Of a stretch of DNA of 64,000 nt, positions 33,082 through 42,505 are shown piece by piece. Both the position numbers and the translations under genes were made by a program. Each line of letters begins with the position of its first letter. Position 1 is the first letter of the stretch. Source of the stretch: Pseudacidovorax sp. (GTDB lineage: Bacteria; Pseudomonadota; Gammaproteobacteria; Burkholderiales; Burkholderiaceae_C); NCBI RefSeq assembly GCF_017991995.1, contig NZ_JAGOPN010000008.1, positions 1 to 64,000 on the forward strand. Reading direction: 5' to 3'. Under the pieces are notes generated by a model. That model was given only the letters and a program-made list of their open reading frames with translations, was not told the origin of the DNA and searched no databases.

Positions 33082-33698
33082 TGCGCCGCCCGCCCACCCT
33101 GCTGCGTTGGACCGTTCCCGCCGTGGCCGTGCTGCTCGCCGCCTGCGCGGCGCCACCGCCGCCCTCCACCCGCGTGGTGCTGCTGCCGCAGGACGACGGC
33201 ACCCCGTCCGCGGTGGTGGTGAAGACGGCCGGCGGTCAGCAGCGCCTGGACAAGCCCTACGAACGCGCCTCGGTGGTCGCCGCCAGCCAGCCGCCGGTGG
33301 TCGACACCACCGACGCGGCGACGGTGCAGGCCCGCAACCCCAGCCTTTTCTCGATGCGGCCCGCCCGCCCGCAGCGCTACGTGCTGTTCTTCGACACCGG
33401 CGGCACGCGGCTGGCCGCGCAATCGCAGCGCGACCTCGATGCGCTGCTGGGCGACGCCCTGGCCCGGCCGGGCGCCGACCTGGTCATCACCGGCTACACC
33501 GACACCCGGGGTGCGGCGGCGGCCAACGACGCGCTGTCGCTGGCCCGCGCACAGATGGTGCGGCAGATGCTGATCCAGCGCGGCTTCGCGCAGGAACGCA
33601 TCGAAGCCGCCGGACGCGGCGAGCGCGAACTGGCCGTGCCCACGGCCGACGAGGTGGACGAGCCGCGCAACCGGCGCGTGGTGATCGATCTGCGCTGA
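33078..33698 (+). CDS. OmpA-family peptidoglycan-binding lipoprotein
   Basis: 206 residues. A lipobox LLAAC at the N-terminus predicts lipidation. The C-terminal 110 residues are an OmpA domain (VLFFDTGGTRLAAQS, GYTDTRGAAAANDALSLARA, GRGERELAV, NRRVVIDLR) with the Asp and Arg that bind peptidoglycan. Starts in ATGA overlap with the FecR gene. Confidence 0.9.
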   Translation: MMRRPPTLLRWTVPAVAVLLAACAAPPPPSTRVVLLPQDDGTPSAVVVKTAGGQQRLDKPYERASVVAASQPPVVDTTDAATVQARNPSLFSMRPARPQRYVLFFDTGGTRLAAQSQRDLDALLGDALARPGADLVITGYTDTRGAAAANDALSLARAQMVRQMLIQRGFAQERIEAAGRGERELAVPTADEVDEPRNRRVVIDLR

Positions 33699-33800
33699 AA
33701 GCCCCGGGCGTTTCTTGGCAGCACCCGCCCGGCCGCCTGACGCGCGACTGGCGTGGCCGACGCATGGAAGCAGGCGTGCCGGTCGGCACACCTGAAACGG

Positions 33801-35033
33801 TCAGGCCAGCAGCACCCGCGCGAACTTGCGCTTGCCCACCTGCACCACGTAGCTGCCGGCCTCCAGCTTGAGCCCCTTGTCGCTCACGACGCTGGAATCC
33901 ACACGCACGCCGCCGCCGTCGATCAGGCGGTTGCCCTCCGACGTGGACGCCGCGAGCCCCGCCTGCTTGAGCACATGGGCGATGCCCAGCGGCGCACCGC
34001 TGATCGGCACCTCGGGAATTTCGTCCGGCACGCCACCGCGGCTGCGGTTGATGAAGTCCTGCTCGGCCGCGTCGGCCGCCTGGGCGCTGTGGAAGCGGGC
34101 CGTGATCTCCTTGGCCAGCAACACCTTCGCGTCCTTGGGATTGCGACCGCCCTCGACCTCGGCCTTGAGCGCGGCAATCTCCTTCAACGAGCGGAAGCTC
34201 AGCAGCGTGAACCACTTCCACATCAGCGCGTCCGAGATCGACAGGACCTTGGCGAACATGGTGTTCGGTGCCTCGCTGATGCCGATGTAGTTGTTCTTGC
34301 TCTTCGACATCTTCTCGACGCCGTCGAGGCCTTCGAGCAGGGGCATGGTCAGAATGCACTGCGGCTCCTGGCCATATTCCTGCTGCAGGTGGCGACCCAC
34401 GAGCAGGTTGAACTTCTGGTCCGTGCCGCCGAGTTCCAGGTCGCTCTTGAGCGCCACCGAGTCGTAGCCCTGCATCAGCGGGTACAGGAACTCATGCACC
34501 GAGATCGACTGGCCCGCCTTGAAGCGCTTGGTGAAATCGTCGCGCTCCATCATGCGCGCCACCGTGTACTTGGCCGCCAGCTGGATCATGCCGCGCGCGC
34601 CCAGCGGGTCGCTCCATTCCGAGTTGTAGCGGATCTCGGTGCGGGCCGGGTCGAGCACCAGGCTGGCCTGGCGGTAGTAGGTCTGCGCGTTTTCCTCGAT
34701 CTGCTCGCGCGTCAGAGGCGGACGGGTGCTGTTTCGGCCTGAAGGGTCGCCGATCAGGGTGGTGAAGTCGCCGATCAGGAAGATCACCTGGTGGCCCAGG
34801 TCCTGCAGCTGGCGCATCTTGTTGAGCACCACGGTATGGCCGATGTGGATGTCGGGCGCCGTCGGGTCCAGACCCAGCTTGATGCGCAGCGGCTGGCCGG
34901 TCTTTTCGGCGCGCTGCAGCTTGCGGATCCACTCGTCCTGAGGCAGCAGTTCGTCGGCGCCTCGCAGAGAAATTTCGAGCGCTTGTCCTACACCATCCGA
35001 TAGTGTTTGACCAATAGGAGACTGGGGATTCAT
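33801..35033 (-). CDS. tyrS: Tyrosyl-tRNA synthetase
   Basis: 410 residues from the ATG at 35033. Class I signatures HIGH (about 67) and KMSKS (about 242), the tyrosine-binding region and a C-terminal S4 domain. The insert pattern places it in the TyrRS type found in many beta/gammaproteobacteria (TyrZ-like). Divergent from the M23 peptidase gene. Confidence 0.96.
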   Translation of the reverse strand: MNPQSPIGQTLSDGVGQALEISLRGADELLPQDEWIRKLQRAEKTGQPLRIKLGLDPTAPDIHIGHTVVLNKMRQLQDLGHQVIFLIGDFTTLIGDPSGRNSTRPPLTREQIEENAQTYYRQASLVLDPARTEIRYNSEWSDPLGARGMIQLAAKYTVARMMERDDFTKRFKAGQSISVHEFLYPLMQGYDSVALKSDLELGGTDQKFNLLVGRHLQQEYGQEPQCILTMPLLEGLDGVEKMSKSKNNYIGISEAPNTMFAKVLSISDALMWKWFTLLSFRSLKEIAALKAEVEGGRNPKDAKVLLAKEITARFHSAQAADAAEQDFINRSRGGVPDEIPEVPISGAPLGIAHVLKQAGLAASTSEGNRLIDGGGVRVDSSVVSDKGLKLEAGSYVVQVGKRKFARVLLA

Positions 35034-35188
35034 TGCGATTTTGAGGGGCGGAAACAACACACGCCGCTATACTCCGCCGGGTTTTGCGCTGTGCATTCTA
35101 CGCAGCGCCTCTTTTCGCCCCGCCCTTGCATCAGCGCTCACCTACAGCGCTGCAGGGCGGCCGCCGAACCCGAGCCCTGGATCCTACG

Positions 35189-36550
35189 TTGTCGAAATTG
35201 ATCAACGGCATTCTGGCCGCCGAGGAAGCGTTTGCGTCTCGCGTGGCCCTGGTCATCCGGACCCATCCCCGCCATCTCACCGCCGCCGTCGCCGCGATGC
35301 TGATGACCGCCGGCGGCGGCGCCTTCGCCGTCGCCTCGCTGGGCCCCGATGCCGCGGATCTGCCGATCCGCCAAGTCCTCGAAACCGTCACCCCCGTCTC
35401 TGTCGAAAGCCAGAGCCAGGCCCTCGACGGCTACAGCTTCACCCTCTTCCGCACCGAGTCCACCCGCGCCAGCGACACGGCAGACGCCCTGCTCGGCCGC
35501 CTCGGCGTGAACGACCCGGCGGCCGCCGCTTTCGTGCGCGGCAACGGCGAGGCGCGCGCCGCCATGCTCAGCCGCGTGGGCCGCACCATCTCCGCCGAGA
35601 TCGGCCAGGACGGCCGCCTGCACCGCCTGTCGGCCCGCTGGGTGCCCGACAACGCAGGCGGTTTCCGGCGCATCACGATGCAGCCGGACGGCGCCAGCTT
35701 CGCCGTGCGCAGCGAGGCCGAGGCGCTGGACATCAACCAGCGCGTGGCTGGCGGCACCATCCAGAGCTCGCTCTTCGCCGCCACCGACGCCGCGGGCATC
35801 CCCGACGCCGTCGCCAGCCAGCTCGCGGACATCTTCTCGGGCGATGTGGATTTCCGCCAACTGCGCAAGGGCGACCGTTTCGCCGTGCAGTACGAAAGCC
35901 TCGAAGCCGATGGCCAGGCCATGCGTACCGGCCGCGTCCTGGCCGCCGAATTCGAGACCGGCGGCAAGGTGCACCAGGCCATGTGGTTCGAGCCGGCCGG
36001 CCAGAAGGGCGGCTACTACCGCTTCGACGGCGAGAGCCTGCGCCGCGCGTACCTGGCGTCGCCGGTCGAGTTCACCCGCGTGTCCAGCGGTTTCGCGATG
36101 CGGCTGCACCCCATCCTCAACAGCTGGCGGCAGCACACCGGCACCGATTTCGCCGCACCACCCGGCACGCCCGTGCGCACGGTGGGCGACGGCACGGTCG
36201 ACTTCGCCGGCTGGCAGAACGGCTACGGCAACATCGTCATCATCAACCACCGGAACCGCCAACAGACGGCCTATGCGCACCTCAGCCGCATCGACGTCAA
36301 GGCGGGGCAGTCCGTGAGCCAGGGACAGCGCGTGGGCGCGGTGGGCTCCACCGGCTGGGCCACGGGCCCGCACCTGCATTTCGAGTTCCGCATCGACGGC
36401 CAGTACTTCGATCCGCAGCGCATGCTGGCCGAGCAGGATGGCGGCACGCCGATTCCCGCTTCCGCCCGAGCGGCCTTCGCCAAGGCCATGGGTGCGGCGC
36501 GCACGGAACTCGCCGCCGCCAGCGCGGTGCTGCAGGCCCGCGCGGACTGA
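35189..36550 (+). CDS. M23-family peptidoglycan endopeptidase
   Basis: About 453 residues. The start is uncertain: TTG at 35189 or TTG at 35198 fits the conserved beginning (INGILAAEEAF); no ATG fits. One N-terminal membrane anchor (HLTAAVAAMLMTAGGG), an OapA/LysM-like middle and a C-terminal LytM domain with HPILNSWRQHTGTDF (about 307-321) and HLHFEF (about 394), the zinc ligands. It likely cleaves peptide crosslinks in the wall (MepM-like). Confidence 0.88.
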   Translation: MSKLINGILAAEEAFASRVALVIRTHPRHLTAAVAAMLMTAGGGAFAVASLGPDAADLPIRQVLETVTPVSVESQSQALDGYSFTLFRTESTRASDTADALLGRLGVNDPAAAAFVRGNGEARAAMLSRVGRTISAEIGQDGRLHRLSARWVPDNAGGFRRITMQPDGASFAVRSEAEALDINQRVAGGTIQSSLFAATDAAGIPDAVASQLADIFSGDVDFRQLRKGDRFAVQYESLEADGQAMRTGRVLAAEFETGGKVHQAMWFEPAGQKGGYYRFDGESLRRAYLASPVEFTRVSSGFAMRLHPILNSWRQHTGTDFAAPPGTPVRTVGDGTVDFAGWQNGYGNIVIINHRNRQQTAYAHLSRIDVKAGQSVSQGQRVGAVGSTGWATGPHLHFEFRIDGQYFDPQRMLAEQDGGTPIPASARAAFAKAMGAARTELAAASAVLQARAD

Positions 36551-36605
36551 CGACGGCACGCACCTGCGCCAGACCGGCGGCCCGGCCCTCACTCCCCTCC
36601 AAGCA

Positions 36606-36630
36606 GCGCCGGCCCTCCGGCGCTTTTTTT
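36606..36630 (+). terminator. Intrinsic terminator after the M23 gene
   Basis: 7-bp stem GCGCCGG/CCGGCGC (36606-36612, 36617-36623), 4-base loop, then seven T. It lies 55 bases downstream of the stop and before anmK. Confidence 0.9.
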
Positions 36631-36654
36631 CTTGGCGACATTCGAGAACCCCGC

Positions 36655-37770
36655 ATGACGGCGCTTTTCATCGGCCTGATGTCCGGCACTTCCCTCGACG
36701 GCGTGGACGGCGTGATCGCCGCCTTCGACGACGGCGTGACGGTGCATGCCCATGCGAGCGTCGGCTTCGACGCCGCCCTGCGCGCCGAGCTGCTGGCGCT
36801 GAACCAGCCGCAGGGCGTGGACGAGCTGCACCGGGCCGCGCTCGCCGCCAACCGGCTGGCGCGCCACTACGCCGCGGTGGTGCGGCAACTGCTCGATCGG
36901 ACCAGTCCGGCCGCAGGTTCGGTCCGCGCTGTGGGCGCCCATGGCCAGACGGTGCGCCACCGGCCGGGCGCCTTCGACGGCACGGGCTACACGCTGCAGC
37001 TGAACAACCCGGCACTGCTGGCCGAACTGACGGGCCTGCCCGTGGCCTGCGACTTCCGCTCGCGCGACGTGGCCGCGGGCGGCCAGGGCGCCCCACTGGT
37101 GCCGGCCTTCCATGCCGCGCTGTTCGGTCGCCCCGGGGAGGTCCGTGCGGCGCTCAACCTCGGCGGCATTGCCAACCTGAGCCTGCTGCCGGGCGACGAC
37201 GGGCCCGTACGTGGCTTCGACTGCGGCCCGGCCAACGCCCTGCTCGACCACTGGTGCCAATTGCACCGCGGTACTGCCTTCGATGCCGGAGGTGCCTGGG
37301 CCGCGTCGGGAACGGTCCGCCCCGCGCTGCTCCAGCGCCTGCTGGCCGAACCCTACTTCGCCCACCCCATCCCCAAGAGCACGGGGCGTGACCTGTTCCA
37401 TCCGCAATGGCTCGCGCAGCACCTGCACCCCGACGACCTGGCTGCGGATCCGCGCGATGTGCAGGCGACCTTGGCGGAGCTGACGGTCCGCAGTTGCGCC
37501 GACGCGCTGCGCCTGCATGCACCGGACGTCCGGCGGCTGATCGTCTGCGGCGGCGGCGCCGCCAATGAAGACCTGATGCACCGCCTGGCGCTGCACCTGC
37601 CCGGGGTTGCCGTCGACACCTCCACCGCGCACGGCCTGCCGGCCCAGCAGGTCGAGGCCACGGCCTTCGCCTGGCTGGCGCAGCGGCTCTTGGCCGGGGA
37701 GCCCGGCAATCTGCCGACGGTCACGGGTGCCCGCGGCCTGCGGGTGCTCGGCGCGCTCTACCCGGCCTGA
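36655..37770 (+). CDS. anmK: Anhydro-N-acetylmuramic acid kinase
   Basis: 371 residues. Actin/hexokinase-type fold with the phosphate motif LMSGTSLDGVDG at the N-terminus, catalytic region DFRSRDVAAGGQGAPL, LNLGGIANLS, and the adenosine motif VCGGGAAN. It opens and phosphorylates anhydro-MurNAc during wall recycling. It follows a wall-hydrolase gene, though a terminator separates them. Confidence 0.95.
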   Translation: MTALFIGLMSGTSLDGVDGVIAAFDDGVTVHAHASVGFDAALRAELLALNQPQGVDELHRAALAANRLARHYAAVVRQLLDRTSPAAGSVRAVGAHGQTVRHRPGAFDGTGYTLQLNNPALLAELTGLPVACDFRSRDVAAGGQGAPLVPAFHAALFGRPGEVRAALNLGGIANLSLLPGDDGPVRGFDCGPANALLDHWCQLHRGTAFDAGGAWAASGTVRPALLQRLLAEPYFAHPIPKSTGRDLFHPQWLAQHLHPDDLAADPRDVQATLAELTVRSCADALRLHAPDVRRLIVCGGGAANEDLMHRLALHLPGVAVDTSTAHGLPAQQVEATAFAWLAQRLLAGEPGNLPTVTGARGLRVLGALYPA

Positions 37771-37857
37771 CTGCCGGCGCGGCCGCGTCGACCCGACGAG
37801 GGCCGGCCCCTGGAAAGCGCCGACCATCGATCGCAGCGGCCGGGCGGCCGCCCAGCC

Positions 37858-39303
37858 TCAGTGCCGGCCGGCCGCGTCCGGTTCTTCGAGCTGGGGCGAG
37901 CGCGCCTCGGGCGGCACCTGCCAGAAGATGAAGGCCGAGGCCACAGTCACAAGCCCCACCGTCACGAAGGTGGCCTGGAAGGCCGGCAGGGCATGGTCGC
38001 CGAAGGTCCCGCTGAAGCCCGAGAGCACTGCGCCGGCCATGGCCACACCCAGGCTCATCGCCAGCATCTGCACCATCGAGAAGAGGCTGTTGCCGCTGCT
38101 GGCGCTGGCACCGTCCAGGTCCTTGAGCGTGAGCGTGTTCATGGCGGTGAACTGCAGCGAATTGAAAGCGCCGAACAGGGCGAACTGCAGCAGCCGCAGC
38201 CACAGCGGCTCCCCCGGCGACGCCAGCGCGAAGCTGGTCATGAGCAGCCCGATGATGCAGGTGTTGGCCGTCAGCAGGTTCCGGTAGCCGAAGCGCAGGA
38301 TCAGCTGCGCCGCCACCCGCTTCATGCCCATGCCGGCCAGCGCCGTCGGCAGCATCATCATGCCGGCCTGCATCGGCGAGTAGTCCAGCGACACCTGCAG
38401 CGACAACGGAATCAGGAAGGGCATGGCGCCGCTGCCCAGCCGGCAGAACAGGTTGCCCAGCAACCCGACCGAGAGGGTCCGCACCTGGAAGAGGTGGGTC
38501 GAAAACAGCGGCGCTGGATGCCGGACCGCATGCAACCAATAGGCCACCACCGCCGAGAAGCCGAACACCGCCATCACCAGGGCGCCCGCGTGCCCCATGC
38601 CCGTGGCACCTTCAATGGCCAGCGACAAGGTGGCCATTCCGAAGGCCAGCAGCACGTAGCCCAAAAGGTCGAAGCGGCCAGGCGCATCGGCCCGCACGTC
38701 GGGCATGAAACGCTGGGTCGCTGCCAGGCCGATCAGGCCCACCGGCAGGTTGATCAGGAACACCCAGTGCCACGATGCGTACTCGACCAGCCAACCGCCC
38801 AGCGTCGGACCCAGCAGGGGGCCGATCAGGCCAGGAATCGCCACGAAGCTCATGGCTTGCAGGAACTGAGCGCGGGGAAAGGTACGGAGCACCGTCAACC
38901 GACCGACCGGCAGGAGGAGCGCGCCGCCCAGGCCCTGCAGCACCCGCGCCGCCACCAGCTCGCCCAGGTGCCGTGATGCCGCACAGGCCAGCGAGCCGAG
39001 CGTGAACAGGGCAATGGCCACCATGAACATCCGCCGCGTGCCGAAGCGGTCGGCCAGCCAGCCCGAAGCCGGGATCAGCAAGGCCATCGTGAGCGAATAG
39101 GACACCACGACGGACTGCATGCGCAAAGGACTTTCGCCCAGCGCGCGCGCCATCGACGGCAGGGCCGTGTTGATGATGGTGGCATCCAGCGTCTGCATGA
39201 AGAAGCCGATGGCCACCAGCCACAGCAGGATGCGTTGCGAGGTGTCGGTGGCCGCGGGAGCGGCTTCGGGTCGGGAGGCGGTCAAGGGCGGGCTCGGGCG
39301 CAA
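37858..39303 (-). CDS. MFS drug efflux pump, DHA2 (EmrB/QacA) type
   Basis: About 481 residues with 14 membrane helices. The family motifs LDATIINTALPSM (helix 1), GWLADRFGTRRMF (loop 2-3) and GPTLGGWLVEYASWHWVFLIN, split around helix 5, identify DHA2; closest in style to MdtD. A proton-driven exporter of unknown drug range. The start is doubtful: the TTG at 39303 has no ribosome binding site and lies just behind the erpA terminator; a TTG at 39285 is an alternative. Confidence 0.88.
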   Translation of the reverse strand: MRPSPPLTASRPEAAPAATDTSQRILLWLVAIGFFMQTLDATIINTALPSMARALGESPLRMQSVVVSYSLTMALLIPASGWLADRFGTRRMFMVAIALFTLGSLACAASRHLGELVAARVLQGLGGALLLPVGRLTVLRTFPRAQFLQAMSFVAIPGLIGPLLGPTLGGWLVEYASWHWVFLINLPVGLIGLAATQRFMPDVRADAPGRFDLLGYVLLAFGMATLSLAIEGATGMGHAGALVMAVFGFSAVVAYWLHAVRHPAPLFSTHLFQVRTLSVGLLGNLFCRLGSGAMPFLIPLSLQVSLDYSPMQAGMMMLPTALAGMGMKRVAAQLILRFGYRNLLTANTCIIGLLMTSFALASPGEPLWLRLLQFALFGAFNSLQFTAMNTLTLKDLDGASASSGNSLFSMVQMLAMSLGVAMAGAVLSGFSGTFGDHALPAFQATFVTVGLVTVASAFIFWQVPPEARSPQLEEPDAAGRH

Positions 39304-39311
39304 AGGGAAAC

Positions 39312-39335
39312 AAAAAGCCGCCCGAAGGCGGCTTT
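39312..39335 (-). terminator. Intrinsic terminator of erpA
   Basis: Minus-strand stem GCCGCC/GGCGGC (39317-39322 with 39327-39332) with a TTCG tetraloop, followed by five T (39316-39312). Confidence 0.85.
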
Positions 39336-39375
39336 CATGGCGGCGACTGGCGTTGTTGTCGCACGGTGCGGCGGA

Positions 39376-39750
39376 TCAGACCGAGAAGCTCGAACCGCAG
39401 CCGCAGGTGGTGGTGGCGTTGGGGTTCTTGATCACGAACTGGGCACCTTGCAGATCTTCCTTGTAGTCGATCTCGGCACCGACCAGGTACTGGTAGCTCA
39501 TGGCATCGATGAGCAGTGACACACCGTTCTTGGTCATGGTCGTGTCGTCATCGTTGGTCACCTCGTCGAAGGTGAAGCCGTACTGGAAGCCGGAGCAGCC
39601 GCCGCCCTGGACGAACACGCGCAGCTTCAGATCGGGATTGCCTTCCTCGGCGATCAGGTCGGCCACCTTCGCGGCGGCGGAATCGGTGAACACGATCGGC
39701 TCAGGCATCGCCTGCACGGCGGACGCGGTGGTTTCGGCAACTGCGGTCAT
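39376..39750 (-). CDS. erpA: Iron-sulfur cluster insertion protein ErpA
   Basis: 124 residues from the ATG at 39750 (GGAG upstream). A-type carrier with the three ligand cysteines in GGGCSGF and TTCGCGSSF. It passes Fe-S clusters to target proteins. Downstream of rpsI but separated by a terminator. Confidence 0.95.
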   Translation of the reverse strand: MTAVAETTASAVQAMPEPIVFTDSAAAKVADLIAEEGNPDLKLRVFVQGGGCSGFQYGFTFDEVTNDDDTTMTKNGVSLLIDAMSYQYLVGAEIDYKEDLQGAQFVIKNPNATTTCGCGSSFSV

Positions 39751-39818
39751 GGGAAATCTCCGTGGAGGGCCGAGCCCGGCGGGCGCAGCCATGGGAAAGG
39801 ATGCTAACGCAGGCAAAG

Positions 39819-39843
39819 AAAAACCGCCCCGAAGGCGGTTTTT
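39819..39843 (-). terminator. Intrinsic terminator of rplM-rpsI
   Basis: Minus strand: A-run, stem CCGCC/GGCGG (39824-39828, 39834-39838), loop of five with TTCGG, then T-run at 39823-39819. Confidence 0.85.
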
Positions 39844-39863
39844 CTCTGGCAGGTGCGAAACGC

Positions 39864-40256
39864 TTAGCGCTTCGAGAACTGCTTGCGGCGGCGTGCGGAG
39901 TGCAGACCGACCTTCTTACGCTCGACTTCACGCGCGTCGCGGGTGACGAAGCCAGCCTGGCTCAGCACCGGCTTGAGGGTCGCGTCGTAGTCGATCAGCG
40001 CACGGGTGATGCCGTGGCGGGTGGCGCCGGCCTGGCCGGACTCACCGCCGCCGTGCACGTTCACCTGGATGTCGAAGGCTTCCAGGTTCTCGGTCAGCGC
40101 AAGCGGTTGCTTCGCGATCATGATCGAGGTCTGGCGGCCGAAGAACTGCTCGATCGGCTTGCCATTCACCGTGATCTTGCCGCTGCCCTTCTTGAGGAAC
40201 ACGCGGGCGACGCTGGACTTGCGACGGCCGGTGCCGTTGTTCCAATCACCAATCAT
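39864..40256 (-). CDS. rpsI: 30S ribosomal protein S9
   Basis: 130 residues; the [14 protein letters not shown] start and the basic end [17 protein letters not shown] reaching the ribosomal P site are diagnostic. In operon with rplM (11-base gap). Confidence 0.98.
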   Translation of the reverse strand: MIGDWNNGTGRRKSSVARVFLKKGSGKITVNGKPIEQFFGRQTSIMIAKQPLALTENLEAFDIQVNVHGGGESGQAGATRHGITRALIDYDATLKPVLSQAGFVTRDAREVERKKVGLHSARRRKQFSKR

Positions 40257-40267
40257 CTCGGGACTCC

Positions 40268-40696
40268 TCAGATTTCCAGCGGCTGCGGCTGCTGGGCGCT
40301 GTGCGGATGCTCAGCGCCGCCGTAGACCTTCAGCTTCTTGATCATGGCGTAGCCCAGAGGACCCTTGGGCAGCATGCCCTTGACGGCCTTCTCGAGCGCG
40401 CGGCCGGGGTGCTTGGCCTGCATGTCGCGGAAGTTGGTGGCGGTGATGCCACCCGGGAAGCCGGAGTGACGGTAGTAGACCTTGTCGAGGCTCTTGGTGC
40501 CGGTGACCTTGAGCTTGGACGCGTTGACGATGACGATGAAGTCACCGGTGTCGACGTGAGGCGTGTAGATGGCTTTGTGCTTGCCGCGCAGACGGAGGGC
40601 CACTTCGCTGGCGACCCGACCGAGAACCTTATCGGTTGCGTCAATCACAAACCACTCGTGCTTCACGTCAGCGGGCTTGGCGCTGAACGTAGACAT
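40268..40696 (-). CDS. rplM: 50S ribosomal protein L13
   Basis: 142 residues ([19 protein letters not shown] start; [19 protein letters not shown]). First gene of the rplM-rpsI operon, preceded by a GGAGG-containing leader of about 130 bases. Confidence 0.98.
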   Translation of the reverse strand: MSTFSAKPADVKHEWFVIDATDKVLGRVASEVALRLRGKHKAIYTPHVDTGDFIVIVNASKLKVTGTKSLDKVYYRHSGFPGGITATNFRDMQAKHPGRALEKAVKGMLPKGPLGYAMIKKLKVYGGAEHPHSAQQPQPLEI

Positions 40697-40823
40697 GAGA
40701 TTTCCTTGAAAACAGGAGGTTTGGAGTGAGCCCTTTTCCGCGGTCGGTCTTTCTCTGAAGGAAAGCTCTTAGGCGGGTGTCGAGCTTCGCCGCGGGGCTC
40801 GGTAAAACGCTGCGAAGCCTTCC

Positions 40824-40829
40824 ATTATA
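40824..40829 (-). promoter_or_regulatory. Consensus -10 box for rplM-rpsI
   Basis: The minus strand has a perfect TATAAT at 40829-40824, about 128 bases before the rplM start. The -35 region is not obvious. The position gives a leader long enough for L13 autoregulation, but I see no specific proof. Confidence 0.5.
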
Positions 40830-40883
40830 TGCACAGCCTTCAGATAGGCGCCACCTGAAGGCTGCCGCGGTTAGCATTGCCCC

Positions 40884-41783
40884 ATGTTCAGCTACCGCCA
40901 TGCCTTCCACGCCGGCAACCATGCCGACGTGCTCAAACACACGGTGCTGATCGCCGTGCTCGACTACCTGCTCGAGAAGGAAACCGCCCTCACGATGGTC
41001 GACACCCATGCCGGTGCCGGCCTCTATCGCCTGGACGGTGACTATGCCGGCAAGAGCGGCGAGGCCGCCGAGGGCGTGCTGCGGCTGGCCGAGGCGGCCG
41101 CCGCGTCCGACACCCCCCTGCCCGATGCGCTCGGTCGCTACCTGGCGCTGGTGCGCGAGTTCAATCGCGGCGAGGCGCTGCGCGTGTACCCGGGCTCGCC
41201 TTTCGTCGCCCATCAGCTGCTGCGCGAACACGACCGCCTCAAGCTCTACGAACTGCATCCCACGGACGCCAAGACCCTCGACGGCAACGTGGCCCAGCTC
41301 GATGCCGGCCGGCGCATCGCCGTGCTGCGCGAGGACGGCTTCGGCAGCGCTACCAAGTTCCTGCCGCCGCCCTCGCGCCGCGCGCTCGTGCTCACCGATC
41401 CGAGCTACGAAATGAAGACCGACTATGGCCGCACCGCCGCCTACGTGGACGAGGCGCTCAAGCGCTTCGCCACGGGCGTCTACGCGGTCTGGTATCCGAT
41501 CATTCCCCGACCGGAGGCGCACGAGCTGCCGCGCCGGCTCAAGACGCTGGCAACCAAGGCCGGCAAGCCGTGGCTCAATGCCAGCCTCACGGTCAAGTCC
41601 AGCCGCATGGCTGTCGCGCTGCCGGGCGAGACCAGCCGCCGGCCTGGCCTGCCCGCCAGCGGCATGTTCATCATCAATCCGCCGCACACCCTGGCCGCGC
41701 GGCTGCGTCCCAGCCTGGCCCGCATGGCGCAAGTGCTGGCGCAGGACGCCAACGCCGCCTTCACGCTGGAGCACGGTGGCTGA
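40884..41783 (+). CDS. rlmJ: 23S rRNA (A2030-N6)-methyltransferase RlmJ
   Basis: 299 residues. The start FSYRHAFHAGNHADVLKH is the RlmJ signature; the SAM motif is VDTHAGAGLY. The catalytic motif reads DPSYE, where RlmJ usually has DPPYE. It diverges from rplM and converges with rlpA. Confidence 0.95.
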   Translation: MFSYRHAFHAGNHADVLKHTVLIAVLDYLLEKETALTMVDTHAGAGLYRLDGDYAGKSGEAAEGVLRLAEAAAASDTPLPDALGRYLALVREFNRGEALRVYPGSPFVAHQLLREHDRLKLYELHPTDAKTLDGNVAQLDAGRRIAVLREDGFGSATKFLPPPSRRALVLTDPSYEMKTDYGRTAAYVDEALKRFATGVYAVWYPIIPRPEAHELPRRLKTLATKAGKPWLNASLTVKSSRMAVALPGETSRRPGLPASGMFIINPPHTLAARLRPSLARMAQVLAQDANAAFTLEHGG

Positions 41784-41804
41784 TCCACGGCTGCGGTCGG
41801 GCTT

Positions 41805-41822
41805 GCCCGGCCAAGGCCGGGC
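41805..41822. terminator. GC hairpin between convergent rlmJ and rlpA
   Basis: 8-bp perfect stem GCCCGGCC/GGCCGGGC (41805-41812, 41815-41822) in the 44-bp gap. No T-run. Confidence 0.35.
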
Positions 41823-41827
41823 CTACC

Positions 41828-42505
41828 TCAGCGCTTTCGCTTGTTCACCACGCGCGCTGGCGCACGGCGCGCCGGCGCGGGACGCGGCGCCGCCGCCATG
41901 TTGATGGGCGCCAGACCACCTTCGACGCGCTCGCCCGCGCAACGACCGCCCTCCTCCGGGATCACCGTCAGCGACACCTGCTTGAAGCCGATGGTGGTCA
42001 GCTGGATCTGCTCGGCCGCGGCCTGGCTCAGGTCGATGATGCGACCCGGCGTGAAAGGCCCGCGGTCGTTGATGTAGACCAGCACCTCGCGCCCATTGAC
42101 CAGGCTGCGCACGCACACCTTGGTGCCGAAGGGCAGCGTCTTGTGGGCGGCGGTGAAGCTGGTCATGTCGAACAGCTCGCCGCTGGCGGTGCGCCGGCGG
42201 TGGAACTGCACGCCGTACCAGGAGCCCCCGCCCCGCTCGAATTCCTCGACCTGCAAATCGTCGGGCGGGCCGTCGGGCGTCTCGCCCAGGTCGGGAAAGA
42301 TCTGGACCACGCGCGAACGCGGTGCCTCGGCGGCGGCTGGCGGTTGCCGTTCCAGCGGGCGCAGCGTGGGCCGGGCCGCGGGAGCACCGGTCGCCGAAAC
42401 GCCGTCAGCCCCGGCCTCCGGGGTCGTCGGCAGCGGCGCACAGGCCACGGCCAGCAGCGTCGCGAGTGCCGCACATGCGGCCCGCGCCGTTGCCCAGACG
42501 CTCAT
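41828..42505 (-). CDS. rlpA: Septal ring lytic transglycosylase RlpA-like lipoprotein
   Basis: 225 residues. Signal with lipobox-like LLAVAC. Double-psi barrel RlpA core: GSWYGVQFHRRRTASGE, TAAHKTLPFGTKVCV, INDRGPF and RIIDLSQAAA. Basic tail rather than a SPOR domain. Cleaves naked glycan at division sites. Its start overlaps the metF stop. Confidence 0.9.
   Translation of the reverse strand: MSVWATARAACAALATLLAVACAPLPTTPEAGADGVSATGAPAARPTLRPLERQPPAAAEAPRSRVVQIFPDLGETPDGPPDDLQVEEFERGGGSWYGVQFHRRRTASGELFDMTSFTAAHKTLPFGTKVCVRSLVNGREVLVYINDRGPFTPGRIIDLSQAAAEQIQLTTIGFKQVSLTVIPEEGGRCAGERVEGGLAPINMAAAPRPAPARRAPARVVNKRKR

Noticed and set aside
33801-35060. Longer tyrS start at 35060
   Set aside because: Homologues start near the NPQSPIGQ segment; the upstream codons are leader, so 35033 is preferred.
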